Program-made: the position numbers and the translations under genes
Shown: in pieces, positions 35,901 through 47,940 of the stretch
Numbering within the stretch: the first letter of the stretch is position 1
How the letters are laid out: the number at the start of each line of letters is the position of its first letter
DNA from: Euptelea pleiosperma
Lineage: Eukaryota; Streptophyta; Magnoliopsida; Ranunculales; Eupteleaceae
Direction of reading: 5' to 3'
Assembly: GCA_035048495.1 (NCBI GenBank)
Contig: CM068553.1
Coordinates: 26,312,978-26,376,977 of the forward strand
Length of the DNA: 64,000 nucleotides
The notes under the pieces: generated by a model
Told to the model about the DNA's origin: nothing
The model's input: the letters and a program-made list of their open reading frames with translations, nothing else
Databases searched by the model: none

Positions 35901-37108
35901 TTGCAAGTCTGCTTGCTGCCATAGCTGTTGTCACCACCGTGGGGAACAAACCGGCATCCCATTGATGCTGGCGTGTCCAACAAGCAGCACCGCCTCACCT
36001 GCAACCTCCTGCTAGTGCAGCACCACCGTGAACAGCATGGTCAACACGGTCCGCACATCTGCTCACACTAGTGTTGCTCCCCCTTGAACGGTGGATGTAC
36101 TGTCCTCCACCATTGCCATCAACGGTGTTACCTCCTCTCTTCACACCTGCACTTCCAACCCTCCTTCTCTTCACGCCGGGATGCACAACCAGTCCATGAA
36201 CTTGCCATTACAACCTCCATAAACCTCTAGTGCACACCGAATTCTGCCACCTCTTCGTCATCTCAACCTGTCCTAGGCTGAGCATCACTACCACATTCCC
36301 TCCATCTTCTCCATACGGTAAGCAATTCCTCTCCCTACAAGGTAATCTCTCTCCCTTGCCCTTTCTCTATCAACTTGCTTAACTCTTGGGCCCACATTAA
36401 TGACAGTGACGTGAGCAAAAGAGTATGCATCTTGGGCATCCATAGTGTGATCTTGCTGTTTCTCTCCTTATCCAATTCTTTTTCTCTCTAAAAATCCCAT
36501 TTTCTCTCTCTAGGTGCAACAATTTCCCTCTCTAAATCTCACTTTCCCTCTCTATTTATTTACTTTCTCTCTCTACTTTTTCTTCTCTTTAATTCTGCTT
36601 TCTAGATTAATTTCCCTTTCGTTTATTCAATTTTTGTAAACACTTGATTAATTATTAAATTTATTTGAAATATCTTTATTCATTGTGTTATCATTCTATT
36701 TTTATTTTCATTGATTAGCTGATAAAAGTCTCACCAAAATATTGTTTTAAAATCGATCACATCGCCATTCTCACCCTTCGATAATTTTTTTAGCAGATTT
36801 CCATTAATTTTTTCTTTAATTGCCCTAACCCCGAGTACGGACGATATCCAACATGAGCCACTGTACAAATCTGCATTTTTGCAGATTAAGTGAACCAAAT
36901 CGGAAGATTACAAATATTGTTAAACTTTAGGGTTTCCGAGACACAGAAAAACCTTACTTTCAGTGGGTGGTGACCAACCATCTACTATAGACATCCAGAC
37001 TCTTTCATCAATAGACTTTAGAAAAGCCCTCATCTTAGCCTTCCAATAGGCATATTCTTCTTCATCAAACAATGGAGGTCTGGATGTGTTTCCACCTTCT
37101 CTTTGCAT
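32996..37108 (-). pseudogene. gag: Copia gag (SIRE-like), interrupted
   Basis: Nucleocapsid polyprotein. It starts at 37108 (MQREGGNTSRPPLFDEEEYA), is cut after SPPT by the solo LTR 34513-36962 and resumes at MAVGDKTILKPKVDW (34506). A one-base frameshift near 34165 then leads into the frame 34144-32996. That part carries two zinc knuckles: CFKCKGFGHFANVY, where the last Cys is Tyr, and an intact CTYCKNLGHVIRDC at the C-terminus. Removing the solo LTR with one target copy restores the frame exactly. The acidic, Ser/Lys-rich linker between knuckles is usual for this family. Confidence 0.85.
34513..36962 (+). mobile_element. Solo LTR, TGATATTCGC family, copy 1 (nested in copia gag)
   Basis: 2450 bp from TGATATTCGC to CTTACTTTCA, flanked by GTTGG and GTGGG (one mismatch). 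No internal region is left, so it arose by recombination between LTRs. The CT-rich block 35,290-35,680 gives long low-complexity frames on both strands that are not genes. Copies 2, 3 and 4 are at 57825, 41306 and 27550/38756. Confidence 0.85.
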
Positions 37109-37198
37109 TTTGACAAATTAATGAAAATGGACTATATTTACAGGAATCTAAATTCAGGTGATTAAACCTTTAATAGAATAACCCGCTCTGATACCAAT

Positions 37199-38755
37199 TG
37201 AAATAACAACCGGTCCGTTCTCTTTAATCCAATATACCTAGAAGGGGGAGATTGATTAGGTATTTAAAATTAATTATACCTACATAGTTTTACTAGTCTA
37301 TGGTAGGGGAACAAAATCGCATGCCTTAGTTTTTTGATCAACGATTATCACAACCCACTTAAATCAAATATACCTCCGTGGTATATTTTCTTTTCGTCGT
37401 TTGGTCTAATCAAGATGGATAGCTGAATATAAACAAACAATCACACAAGACAATAGATTTTTACGTGGAAACCTTAGCCAAGGAAAAACCACGGGACCAC
37501 GTCTAGACGGAAAGTATCACTAACTGAAAAGTTAAACGAAATAAAGGTTACCTACACAGTACCATTGCAAATACAGTTTCCAACCTTAGCCAAGGCCTAT
37601 TGCCGATGCGTCCACGTCTTCTGAATCAACACCACAAATCCACTCATGCCCTTTTAACCAAGAGCCTTGTCCGCTTGTTCAGTTTGGTATACCCCAAACC
37701 TACTATCGATCGGTTGCTACGATCTTAATTCTCAATACTCCTGCCTTTGTCAAAGGTCAGTACACCCTGAACCCTAGGTTGCTCAAAGGTGTTGAGTCAC
37801 ACTGGTACACTCAGGCTACTAGGTCGAATATCTACGTGAAAGACCTAAGCTGAGGAATGAATCAAGCACTTGGCTTTGATCAAGAAAAGTAACAAGCTCA
37901 CAAGATGTGAATGAGAAACGAGCTTCTTGCTCTTCGAATGGACACTCTAAAATAAATATTTTCTTCTCTCTCTTGAAGTATTGTGTCACTCTGTGTGTGT
38001 TTAGAGAAGGTATAGAAGGGTTGTATTTATAGAATTTGTGACCCTTAGTCTTACAGAACGTGGGAGAGTGGAACCAAGAATTTCAGATTTGAGAAAGACT
38101 CAAATCATGCTAAGTCCAATCGATTGTACTCTGGGTCCAATCGATTAGGCTATGTCCAATCTATTGGCCTCAAATAAGTTTCTGTCCTGAAGGCTCCAAT
38201 CGATTTTACAGAGGTCTCCAATCGATTGGGCTATGATCATGTTCTGTCTCGTAGACTTTAATCGATTTTACAGATGTGTCCAATCGATTGGGCTTTGATC
38301 ATATTCTGCCTCGTAGCCTCCAATCGATTTTACAGAGGTCTCCAATCGATTGGGCATTTATCATGTTTTGCCTCGTAGCTTCCAATTGATTTTACAGAGT
38401 CCTCCAATCGATTGGGCTATGTCCAATCGATTGGACAAGTTCCAATTGATCGGATTCTCCCATAAGTTAATATCTTTGACTAAGACTCCGGTTTGTCCAA
38501 TGACCACTAAGTCACTTACCTTCCTAATAGAGCGTACACGATCTATAACCGACAAATGGACAGTTACTCAGATGACTCCTATCGTCAACTGTCTAATTCT
38601 TGCTGTCTCTGTCTTCTAGTCTTTACGTAGTCGACGAAGTATGCGTACCACAACATCTTTACACTACACTGGTGCTCATAGGAACAGTTACAAGAAAGTT
38701 TTTTTTTATGTCAAACGGAATCTTTGCAAAATTGAATATGAAAATATTCCTTACA
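37199..38755 (-). repeat. 5' LTR of the copia element
   Basis: 1557 bp, starting TGTAAGGAATATTTTC on the minus strand and ending GTTGTTATTTCA. TATA box TATAAATA at 38031-38024. It contains an expanded tandem array (about 38110-38440) of units built on CCAATCGATTGG, which makes it about 200 bp longer than the 3' LTR. Confidence 0.85.
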
Positions 38756-39170
38756 AGAGAAACTAGAGAGAGAGAGAACTATTCTACAGAGAGAAAATGA
38801 AGATAAAAATTAGAGATTTTTGAGAGAGAAATAGGTGATGGAGTCTAGAGAGATAAAATAGGTAGAGAGATCTAGAGAGAGAAAGAGTGAAAAAGAGAAA
38901 AAAATGAAAAAGGGTAGAGAAGAAATTCACCATTGAATCTTAGCCTTTCATGGCCATGCGATGGAGGGATGATTCGGCCAGTGAAAGTGAAACATGTGCA
39001 AGATGTAAGAGGTAATGATTCAATGGTTTGGATATGAGCATGCGCAACAAAGAGTTTAGACAAGACAAGGATTTTATACAGCTCCATGAGTCCCTCATGG
39101 AGATGTGTCAAGGGCTGGTTGTTGATGAAGATGATCTCTTCACCATCTTGATAATCATCACAAAACGTTA
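38756..39170 (-). mobile_element. TGATATTCGC-family LTR, copy 4 (upstream part)
   Basis: The GA-rich tract (AGAGAGAAA repeated) matches the corresponding GA-rich tract of copy 3 (41,690-41,730). It is the other side of the target of the complete copia element. The LTR 5' end was not found, so this copy is truncated near 39170. Confidence 0.45.
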
Positions 39171-40011
39171 GCTCTTTGAAAATTTATAACCCTAGGAAAT
39201 GTGAACAGTGGAGGGCAGTTCAAATTGTAGATAAACAATGTTGGACAAAGATAATGAAACCAATTGTGGAGTACACGGCTGACGAATTCTCAACACTCAT
39301 GACTACCAACTATGAATTTGCAGACATTTATGCCAACTTGCACACCCTCTTTTGAAATCATGGGGAATGGGAAGCATTGTGTTCATCTCCTATGTTGCTG
39401 GTGTTGTGGCATTGGGTACTGGGATAGTGTATGCAGCAAGTAAAGGTAATTCACCTATTTGAGCTGTTATGGGCTGGAAACTTGAAGGTGATTTGTCTTC
39501 CTTGTGATACTCCCAGGAGGGATTAATCAAATCACAAAGAATTTGGCATGTGAGTGGGCAAAAGACAACTAAATGTTATTTTCTAGTAATCCCATAAAAG
39601 GGTTACTATTTTTTTTGTTAATCTTTGCCTTTTGAAAATGGGTTAATAATCCCCTAAAACAACCTTACCATTTGTTGAGGAATGTACGTGGCCAAGTTGG
39701 TAAAGTTGGTTAGGTGTTGATTTTTCAACCTTGGTTCAAAAACCCATCCTCATGTAATATAGATTTGTGACAGCAGGGAAATCTAAATTATGAGTTATAG
39801 ACATTAAAATATTGTAAATGAAACATCATAGTTGTCCATGTGATGCACATGTACAGGGGGTTGGCTATTGGAGGCTGTTAAGAGGTTTCTCGACAAAATG
39901 GAAGGTTGTGACACTCTTGACCTATGATGTATCTATGTTCTACTTACTGTAAACTCTCCTTTATAGGGATGTCAATCGGCAACATACATATGTACTGACT
40001 TTGTTGCCACC
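39171..40011. other. Unassigned host-like sequence left of the inversion
   Basis: No supported gene. A short hydrophobic frame near 39360-39450 ([20 protein letters not shown], then GTAATT) could be an orphan exon, but no family is recognised. Position 40011/40012 is the left inversion breakpoint. Confidence 0.35.
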
Positions 40012-43000
40012 ATCGAAAAAGCTGCTCTTACTCTTATTTATGCCTCTAGGAGTCTTAAACCTTATTTTGAAGGAAGAACCATAACAGTCTACAAGGAGCA
40101 TCCATTAAAATCTATACTTAGGAAGATTGACTTATTGAAAAGAATGACTAAATGGGCCATTTACTTAGCTCAGTATGATATACAGTTTTCTCTACGAACT
40201 TCCGAGAAAGGGCATGCATTAACCGGATTCTTGACTGATTTTCCAATACAAGATGTGGCAAACACTGGGAGCGAAGACAAAGAAGTCATTCCACTTCCTG
40301 AGATTCCAGAAATGTTAAATCCGAAGACGGGTTGGAGGTTATTTACTGATGGTTCGGCCAACGAGAATGGATCAGGGATAGGGATTGTCCTAGTCACAAC
40401 CAAGAACAAAAGATTGGAGAAATCAGTTAAACTCGTGTTTGTGGCATCCAATAACAAAGCAGAGTATGAAGCAGTGATCGTAGGGATTTAGACAGCCCTA
40501 GACCTCGGGATCAATGACATCACCGTATATACTGACTCTCAGCTAGTAGTCAACCAGTATGCCAGGACATATCAAGCCAGAAATGAGAGGATAACAGTTT
40601 ATCTGGAGATTGTCCAACAGTTAACTGAACGATTTGAAAGCGTGGAAATTCGACAACTGCCTCGGATGGAGAATCGACATGCAGATGTCCTAGCCTATCT
40701 ATCCACCATGTTAGGAGGCGCGGAATCTCAAAATATACCGGTGGATTATTAAGAACTTCCAAGTATTCATATGCATGTTGGAATGTACTTGGCCCCAATC
40801 GAGATAGATCATGACACAAGTTGGATGGATGATTTTCGAAAATATCTACAGAATGGAGACCTACCATCCAATAGAGACGTTGCAAAAAGAATTCAGAGGC
40901 TAGGGAGAAGATATACTATGATGGGCCAAGATTTATATAGAAAATCAGCATCTGGCCCTCTCCTTAAATGCCTCACCCCTGATGAATCCCAGCAAATTCT
41001 TCAAGAAATACATGTGGGAGAATGCGAAAATCACTCGGGGGCGAGGACCCTGGCCCATAAAGCTATTAGCCAAGGTTATTTTTGGCCTTATATGCAGAAG
41101 GACACCAGATTACTTGTCAAGAAATGTGAGAAATGTGAGAAATATTCTCCATTGATTAGAGTTCCCACTGAGAAATTACATCCTGTGTTCAATCCATGAC
41201 CGTTCGCAAAATGGGGATTGGATATAATGGGACCATTCCCGACAGCTCAAGAAAATGTCAAGTTCCTATTAGTAGTCACAAATTACTTCACAAAGTAGAT
41301 CGAAGTGAAACAAGGTTTTTCTGGTCGTTGGACGAAAACCCTTGGCTGAACACATTTTTAATGATCTGGTTCACTTAAAAATCTACAGAAATGCAAACTT
41401 GTACAGTGGCATGTCGAATCGAGTTAGAAAAGTAACATTAAAGAAAACAAGCAAGAAAATGGTGGACAGATGAGAATGGTGGAAAAATAATTTTTAAAAC
41501 ATTTTTTATAGGAGGGGAATTACCTACAATATTAATAAAAGAAAATAAATATGTAGAAAATAAAATGCCAAAGTAAACTTCATTTATTAAAAAAAAATTT
41601 TAACTTACAATGCTTGAATTAAAAATGCTTAAATAAATAAAGCAAATAAAAACTTAACTAGAAAGTAATAAAATAAGATATTAGAGAGAAAGAGATAGAG
41701 AAGGAGAAGAGAGCAAATGATTATTCTTTGACTTGTATTGAGAAGAAGATCATAGAGCCGTTCGATGGAGAAGGAAATGTAAAGATACCGATCCTTTTAT
41801 TTTTATGTTTATTTTACCATTTTTTTTCTTTTGTGCTAGGGGAGAAAGTAAGAAAGAGATGGGAATTAGAGGGGGGAGCCTCTTTTAGAAAACGTGCTCC
41901 CTATTTATAATAAGAACCATGGGTTTCTATATGAGAAACCCGTGGTTTCAAGTTTTTAGAAACTCTCATATTCTTATTTTCTAAAAAAAAAACTTGCCCT
42001 TTGAAGAATCCCATGAAATCCCCTTTAATGCCACCTCATCCAAGAAATCTTTCGTAAGTTTTGAAAATAAAATAAAAACTTTTGACTTTCAAAATTTTCC
42101 AAAACTCGATTTGCCCTTTTCTTTAAAGAACCTTTCTATTTTCGTAAAAACAAGTCAATCTTTAATATAGGCCGTCCATCTCTGTAGGGGTCATGATCAC
42201 ATAGGTCAAGTCGTGACCATAGGATCTAGAAGAAGAAAAAGATGATCGTTGGATTTTGAGATGGGTGATGATAGGATGGATGATCTACTGGTGATCAGAC
42301 AGTAGACTAGGGTGGCGATGATCGGATGGATCATCGGACGATGGAGGTCGGCCAAGGTAGGCCATAGGATCGAGTGATCGCGGAAGGAGAGATTGTGAAA
42401 GGAGAGGATCGGCTGGTTGAGATTTCAGGGTAGAGAGAGAATGAGGATCTAGAGAGAGGAGAAAGAAAATATTACAAAATTAAAGAGAAAATGCTAGCTG
42501 AGGGTCTTGAACCCTGGTCTTTGACTTGGTCTTCTAAGGCTTTTCCAACTGAGCAAGTCTTCATCTTGTGTTAGTTGACAAGCTTTAATCTCATTAGTCT
42601 CTTCTTTGAGGGCTCATCTTTCCTTCTCTCTTGGTCGTCTCTCAACTCTTTTGCCTCTCTCGTTCTCCCATCATTTGGCCTATAACTTCTTGTTTAAGTC
42701 CACTGGCTCTCTATGCTTTGATCACAAGCTCTGGAGGTTTATTGTGGGCCCGCATTCCATCAGAATTGTCTGATTAGTGCTCCTGCGATAGAAAAATCGC
42801 GTAATGAGACTTACAAAATGACTTAGCATGTGAGTCAAATAAATACGTATGAATGTATGCGAATATACCATTTTGACCAGAAAAGTGTGTTTTACGCAAT
42901 TGAAGAAACTCTTACGTAAAAAAGTGGATAAATATGACAGTTTTACGTAGGAGAGTGCGATAACGCTAAAAGGATAATTGCTTAAAATAAGCACTTTTGA

Positions 43001-43768
43001 GCGAATATCACGAAGCAGTCCCATTGGTACAGGTGCAAGCCTCACACGTTAAAAGATTCTTGTAGGAGAATATCGTTTGTCGATTTGGCATCCCACAGGA
43101 GATCGTCATGGACAATGGAACTCAATTCGATGCCACTGAGATCAAGGGTTTATGCCAAGCCTTGAATATAAAGAAGTGATTATCCGCCCCAAGGTATCCT
43201 CAAAGCAATGAACTCGCTGAGAGGGCAAATTGAGTCATATTCGAAAATCTGAAGAAAATGCTAGATCAGGCTAAGGGAAGATGGGCAGAAGAGTTGTCGG
43301 GAGTATTATGAGCTTACCGAACTACCCCGAGAAGAACTATGGGAGAATCTTCATTTTCTCTAGCATATGGATTAGAAATAGTTATTCCAACAGAAGTCGT
43401 TGTCCCCGACATCTCATACTCAAGCTATCAATTCAGGACAGAACGGTGAGATTCTGGCCCGAGACAATAATTTGATTGAAGAACATCGGGAACATGCAGT
43501 TATAAGATTGGCAAATTATCAGCAAACAATCAAACGATCATACGATCAACGTTTCAGACGCAGAACTTTCAAAATTGGAGACTTGGTATTAAGAAAGGTA
43601 TTCGAGAATACTAGAGAGCCTGGAAGTGGCAAACTGGGTGCCAACTGGGAAGGACCTTACATTATTGATAGAATTGGACAGAACGGGGCATACTATTTGA
43701 AGACCAAAGATAGAGATGTATTCGAAAGGCAGTGGAACATATTTAATATGCGTATCTTCTATCAATAA
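40012..43768 (+). pseudogene. pol: Tat pol, 3' part: RNase H, second RNase H and integrase
   Basis: In order: end of the RT-linked RNase H (IEKAALTLIYASRSL, 40012); the additional RNase H typical of the Tat lineage (FTDGSANENGSG, NNKAEYEA, YTDSQLVV, RHADVLAYL; 40330-40720); the integrase zinc-binding part (H..H, CEKCEK; 41010-41150); catalytic Asp in WGLDIMGPFP, Asp in VMDNGTQF and Glu in NELAERAN; and the C-terminal WEGPYII module. The integrase is cut by a solo LTR (41306-43010, duplication CGAAG). At least eight stop codons, most explained by G-to-A or C-to-T changes (TGG to TAG/TGA, CGA to TGA, CAG to TAG). Dead. Confidence 0.85.
41306..43010 (-). mobile_element. Solo LTR, TGATATTCGC family, copy 3 (in Tat integrase)
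   Basis: 1705 bp, starting TGATATTCGC at 43010 on the minus strand and ending CTTGTTTCA at 41306. Perfect duplications CGAAG at 41301-41305 and 43011-43015. It is shorter than copies 1 and 2, lacking much of the CT-rich block. Deleting it and one duplication rejoins the integrase in frame at the Ile-Glu before the AVPLVQ block. Confidence 0.9.
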
Positions 43769-44565
43769 AGTCAAATTCGATTTCTTCTTGCAAGATGTCA
43801 TTTTTATTTCCAAAGACCTAGCCGGGAGTCTTGAGTTCTTACACATCTTGGCTTATTGCCTTGATAAAAACTCAAGTATACAAACTGGAAGGCCGAGATG
43901 ATCTAAATATTCTAAGTCATGCGACTGAAATTAACGAGATTCCCGATAATTTTCAAAGACCTAGCCGGGAATCTTGAGTTCTTACACATCTTGGCTTATT
44001 GCCTTGATAAAAACTCAAGTATACAAATCAGAAGGCTGCTAAATATTCTAAGTCATGCGACTAGAATTAACGAGATTCTCGATAATTCTTAAAGACCTAG
44101 CTGGGAGTCTTGAGTTCTTACACATCTTGGCTTATTGCTTTGATTAAAACTCAAGTACACAAATCGAAAGGCCTGGATAATCTAAATATTCTAAGTCATG
44201 CGACTAGAATTAACGAGATTCCCAACAATTCTTAAAGACCTAGCCGGGAGTCTTGAGTTCTTACATATCTTGGCTTATTTATTGCCTTGATAGAAACTCA
44301 AGTATACAAATCGGAAGGCCGGGATGATCTAAATATTCTAAGTCATACGACTGGAATTAACGAGATTCCCGACAATTCTAGAGACCTAAGCCGAGAATTT
44401 TAAGTTCATAGACATCCTGGCCCAATCGCCATGATTTGAACTTAAATTAACAAACCGGAAGGCCAGGTTAAATCTAAATATTCCTAGTCTCATGACGGCG
44501 ATTAATGATAATCCCGACAACCTTGCGATTGGACTAAACCGAGAATCTTGAGTTCATATGCATTT
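43769..44565 (+). repeat. Tandem repeats, about 143 bp, 3' of Tat integrase
   Basis: The segment CAAAGACCTAGCCGGGAGTC ... TAAATATTCTAAGTCATGCG recurs at 43815, 43958, 44092, 44235 and 44380, with a degraded sixth piece at about 44525. Tat-lineage elements are known to carry hypervariable tandem repeats between pol and the 3' LTR, and this is such a block. Confidence 0.8.
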
Positions 44566-44939
44566 AGAAAAAAGAAGTTTTTCTATTAAAAGGAAAGCCC
44601 TAAAACGGCATCTACAAGGCATATTGCCCCTTGGGCAGAGAAAAAAAATGCCCCATGGCATCAACCATAGATTCAAAAGCCATGTTCGCATATCGGCTAA
44701 ATTGCAGGTGTAACAATATCACAGGACTCTTCTAGAACGGTTGATTCTATTGAATGAAGAAGATTGATCGGTGGTACTTGGAAGTCTGCTGAGGTTGCTG
44801 AGTCGACAGGAAGAACTGCTTCGAGATTAATTTCAAGATTTTGCCCGCCCATTGTCCCTGAAGGATCTACGGGAAGAACTACATTGGGGTTGTTTCCAAG
44901 AAGTTGTCCATTTTCCTCAGTAGCATCCGTCTCATCTTC

Positions 44940-47357
44940 TCATTGGGCATATCCTTTGCGATATCCCAGGGCATGGCTCTCTCCTTGAAGTTCATGAGAG
45001 GCTTTCTCGATCTCATCCCTCTCGGCAGTAGTCTTCTCTAGGTTCTTCTCAAGTTGCTCAATAACCTGGCGGGATTTCTCGAGTTCCCTCTGCAGCTTTT
45101 CATTCTCATTATTTGCTTTAGCCAGATCATTTTCCGCATTCTTTTGAGCAGCCAGAGCTTTGGATGCTATCTCTTTCTCCAACAAGGCCTTGGTCTTGGC
45201 TATTTCTGCAGATTGAAGAACAGTTTGGAACTGATCTTCACGGGACTTCAGATCAGCTTCTCGGGACCTTAAAGTAGCTTCAAGATCAACGATCTTCTTA
45301 TTTCCCTCCTCATATCGATAAGTGATATCTGTCACATAATCTTTGAGCCCGGCATTTGAGTGGACAGTTCGCAAGAATATGAAAATATTAGACTTGGAAT
45401 TCAAATGAAGAACTCAAACATCAGTTGGAAAAATTCTTACCTCAAGAATTGAACGGATCAACACATCGTGGATAGTTGTTGGATCAGTTAAATCGACACA
45501 TTGAAGTCTATCCTCGGGCAGACATATCTGTTCGAGATACTTCACCGCCACCCCGAGATCCATGATTGAGCTCTCCCCCGTGATTGGCTTCCTGTTATCC
45601 AAGCACCCGGCCTTGATTACATGTTGTTGACCTACATCAAATTCTGGAAAACCTACAATGGGATGCTGTCTCCGATAAGCCTCTTTTTTCGATATCCACT
45701 TATCTACCATATCAAAAGAAGTTCCCCTTGGGAAGGAAGTCCAGGATGCAGGTCTCTCACCTGAAGATGTGCTTTCTCCACCAAGTCGTTGAAGGTTGAC
45801 CGGAAGAATAGGGACTAAGTCTATAGATGGCGGGGTTACAACCTGAGCTTCTTGATTCGACAAAGGAGACAGGAACCCTGGAGGCGAAGTCTAGGCGGTG
45901 GAAGGATCTGCCCATTGGAGTGTTGGGCTTGGACTCACTGGTTGTGGGGATGATTGAGGAATTGCGACAAGAGGAGCGAGTGATGACAGGGGAAGAGAAG
46001 AAGCCTCATCAGGACGAGAACTTGAGGCATCAAACTCCGGCACCAGGCCTTTTACTAATCTTCTCTTCTTAGGCCGTGGGGGAGCTACTACGAGGCGAGG
46101 AAAATCAGGGCGCCTCGTCTGATCTTTTTTGCTTGCCATTTGCAATAATATAAGAATGTTATTAGAACCAGTCCTTGAGAAAAGAGAAAAACAACAAACA
46201 GTTACCTCTTCTAGCCTGGTTATCTAATGGTGAGTTTGTTCATTGGCTCCAATTGACCATCTGGATGCTTGAAATATTCAGCAATTGCCAAAGAGTCAGA
46301 AGGATATTGGGAAGTATGAAGTTCTGGGGAACCTGACGTCTGGGCCTTAAGTTGAAGCTTCCTCTTTCTTATGAGAGGTACGTCAGGGCTTACTCCACCG
46401 GGATTGTCATCGCCCTCCCTGATAGAGATCCCAGGAGCAAATGATCTGGTGGGGCTTGCTGGTTGTTGGGGGCTATGGAGGAATTCACCCAGCAAGTGAC
46501 CATACTTTCACTATCGCCGGGATCTTCTTGAGAATATAGTTAATTTTATCATTAATGTTCGCAGAATACATCAACGGGGGTCTTACAAAATCTTCAAAAA
46601 GCAATGAAGTGCAGAGGAGCTTACCTTTAAGGTCAAAGTTTGATCTAACCCTGCGTTTAAGAGGAACCTCCTCCACACATTCATCAAATTCCTAGGATCC
46701 CGTCACCAGGAGGGGATCAGAATGCCATCCCTTGTGGCTAGTAGGTAGATTCTCGATGATCTTTCTGGTTTTATCCCTAACAGCTACTGTCTAGAACATC
46801 AAAGGATGACTGGAATCTGGACATCTCTTCAAAAAATACAAATAGTCAATCTCGGGAAGACCGATTTTATGTTTGCTGGAGGCATTGACATAGTCAATTT
46901 TGGTCATTAAATGCTAGAAATTGCTATTCATTTGACCGGGAGCACGATCGTAGAAATGAAGTACTACCCGTACAAAAGGAGAGAGAAGAAATGACAACCC
47001 AAATTTTAACTGAGGCCAAGTAACACTAATCTCACCGGGATTAGTCGCCTTTCCATGACAAGTCCCAATCTGTATGAAGATCGAAACAGGAACTCCGAAT
47101 TCTTTTCTCAGACCCACAATGTATGGGGCATTCCCATAAGTAGGAATTCGGACTATCATACCTGGAGCGTTACGTTCCACTATTGGATCGACGACAGGAA
47201 TTACTTCTTCATGTTCTTCATCAAGCCCGACCACATAAGTGTCAATGACCCGATCTATCGATTCGGAAGTTTCCTCCTCTTCCAAGAGGAGGTTAGACCC
47301 TTCAGGCTCACGCCTAGGAGCCTCAGCATTGTCTTCTAAAACTACCATATTTCTCAT
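44940..47357 (-). pseudogene. Antisense ORF of the Tat element (gypsy-type putative transposon protein)
   Basis: It runs opposite to pol, between the 3' tandem repeats and the 3' LTR, the position of the antisense ORF of Tat-lineage elements such as Retand and Grande. Reading 47357-46640: an acidic N-terminus (VLEDNAEAPRREPEG), then a conserved part with GTCHGKATNPGEISVTWPQL, LKFGLSFLLSPF, HFYDRAPGQM, a stop at 46914 (TAG for an expected Trp), and HKIGLPEIDYLYFLKRCPDS. This resembles the 'putative gypsy type transposon' domain (PF04195 type). Next come Pro/Ser-rich basic stretches (46145-45891) and a coiled coil with heptads (45404-44940; ENEKLQRELEKSRQVIEQLE). Several frames are broken. Function unknown. 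Confidence 0.65.
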
Positions 47358-47925
47358 GATTCTTAGTAAAAGAAGAAGAAGGAGTAAAAACAGAAGAAGA
47401 AGAAGAAGAAGTAGAAGAAGAAGATGGAGATACAAATACCAGAGTACGAAGGATCCCAAGAAGGAAACCAAGAAACTGTGCTAGAAAAACTCTGGTTGAA
47501 CACAGTGAGTATCTTCAGGAAGAAAATGAACTAGAGCAGAAATTGCAAAGATCAATGGACGAAGAAGCGAAAATGGTAAAATGAGGAGTCTAAACCTATT
47601 TATAGAGGTGGACCTAGATTTAACAAACTGACTGCCTGATGGTAACAGACCTCAGGCACCAAAAATTCAAAAGATATCACTCCAACGATTCGATAGCCTG
47701 TTACCTCGAGTATTGTGCGCATCAATCATTCTATTCGACGGCTGTACGTTGGGCTTCACGCTCGTACGGACACGTCTTTCCATTATGACATCGACAGACG
47801 CAACATTAAATGAGAAGAACGATGGTCAAGTAACGAGTAGATGATCTAATGATCAGGAGTTCAACATGCAGAATAAACGGCTAGGATCTTTTTCAGAAGA
47901 TACGTTAGCAGTTTCTCGATCTCCT

Positions 47926-47940
47926 AAAAAAGGGGGGCGA
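47926..47940 (+). promoter_or_regulatory. Polypurine tract of the Tat element
   Basis: AAAAAAGGGGGGCGA lies directly upstream of the 3' LTR start TGTAGGTACC, the place where plus-strand synthesis is primed. Confidence 0.75.

Larger units (their letters stand above)
27964..38755 (-). mobile_element. Complete non-autonomous Ty1/copia element with nested solo LTR
   Basis: LTRs at 38755-37199 (5') and 29313-27964 (3') in minus orientation, with flanking 5-bp duplications AGAGA on both sides. The primer site TGGTATCAGAGC lies at 37196-37185 and the polypurine tract AAAAGGGGAGAT directly upstream of the 3' LTR (29326-29314). It has a broken SIRE-type gag and an unrelated-looking ORF at 31233-29900; no protease, integrase, reverse transcriptase or RNase H could be found, so it depends on other elements. 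The stretches 32995-31234 and 29899-29314 are AT-rich and non-coding, with several CTCCCC tracts. A 2450-bp solo LTR of another family lies in gag. Confidence 0.88.

Noticed and set aside
39360..39452. Possible orphan exon with a hydrophobic segment
   Set aside because: Too short, no acceptor that I trust and no recognised family.
47357..47471. Poly-Leu start of the antisense ORF as a signal peptide or membrane segment
   Set aside because: The Leu run is a translated GAA/TTC microsatellite; a Met at 47357 after it is a more likely start.
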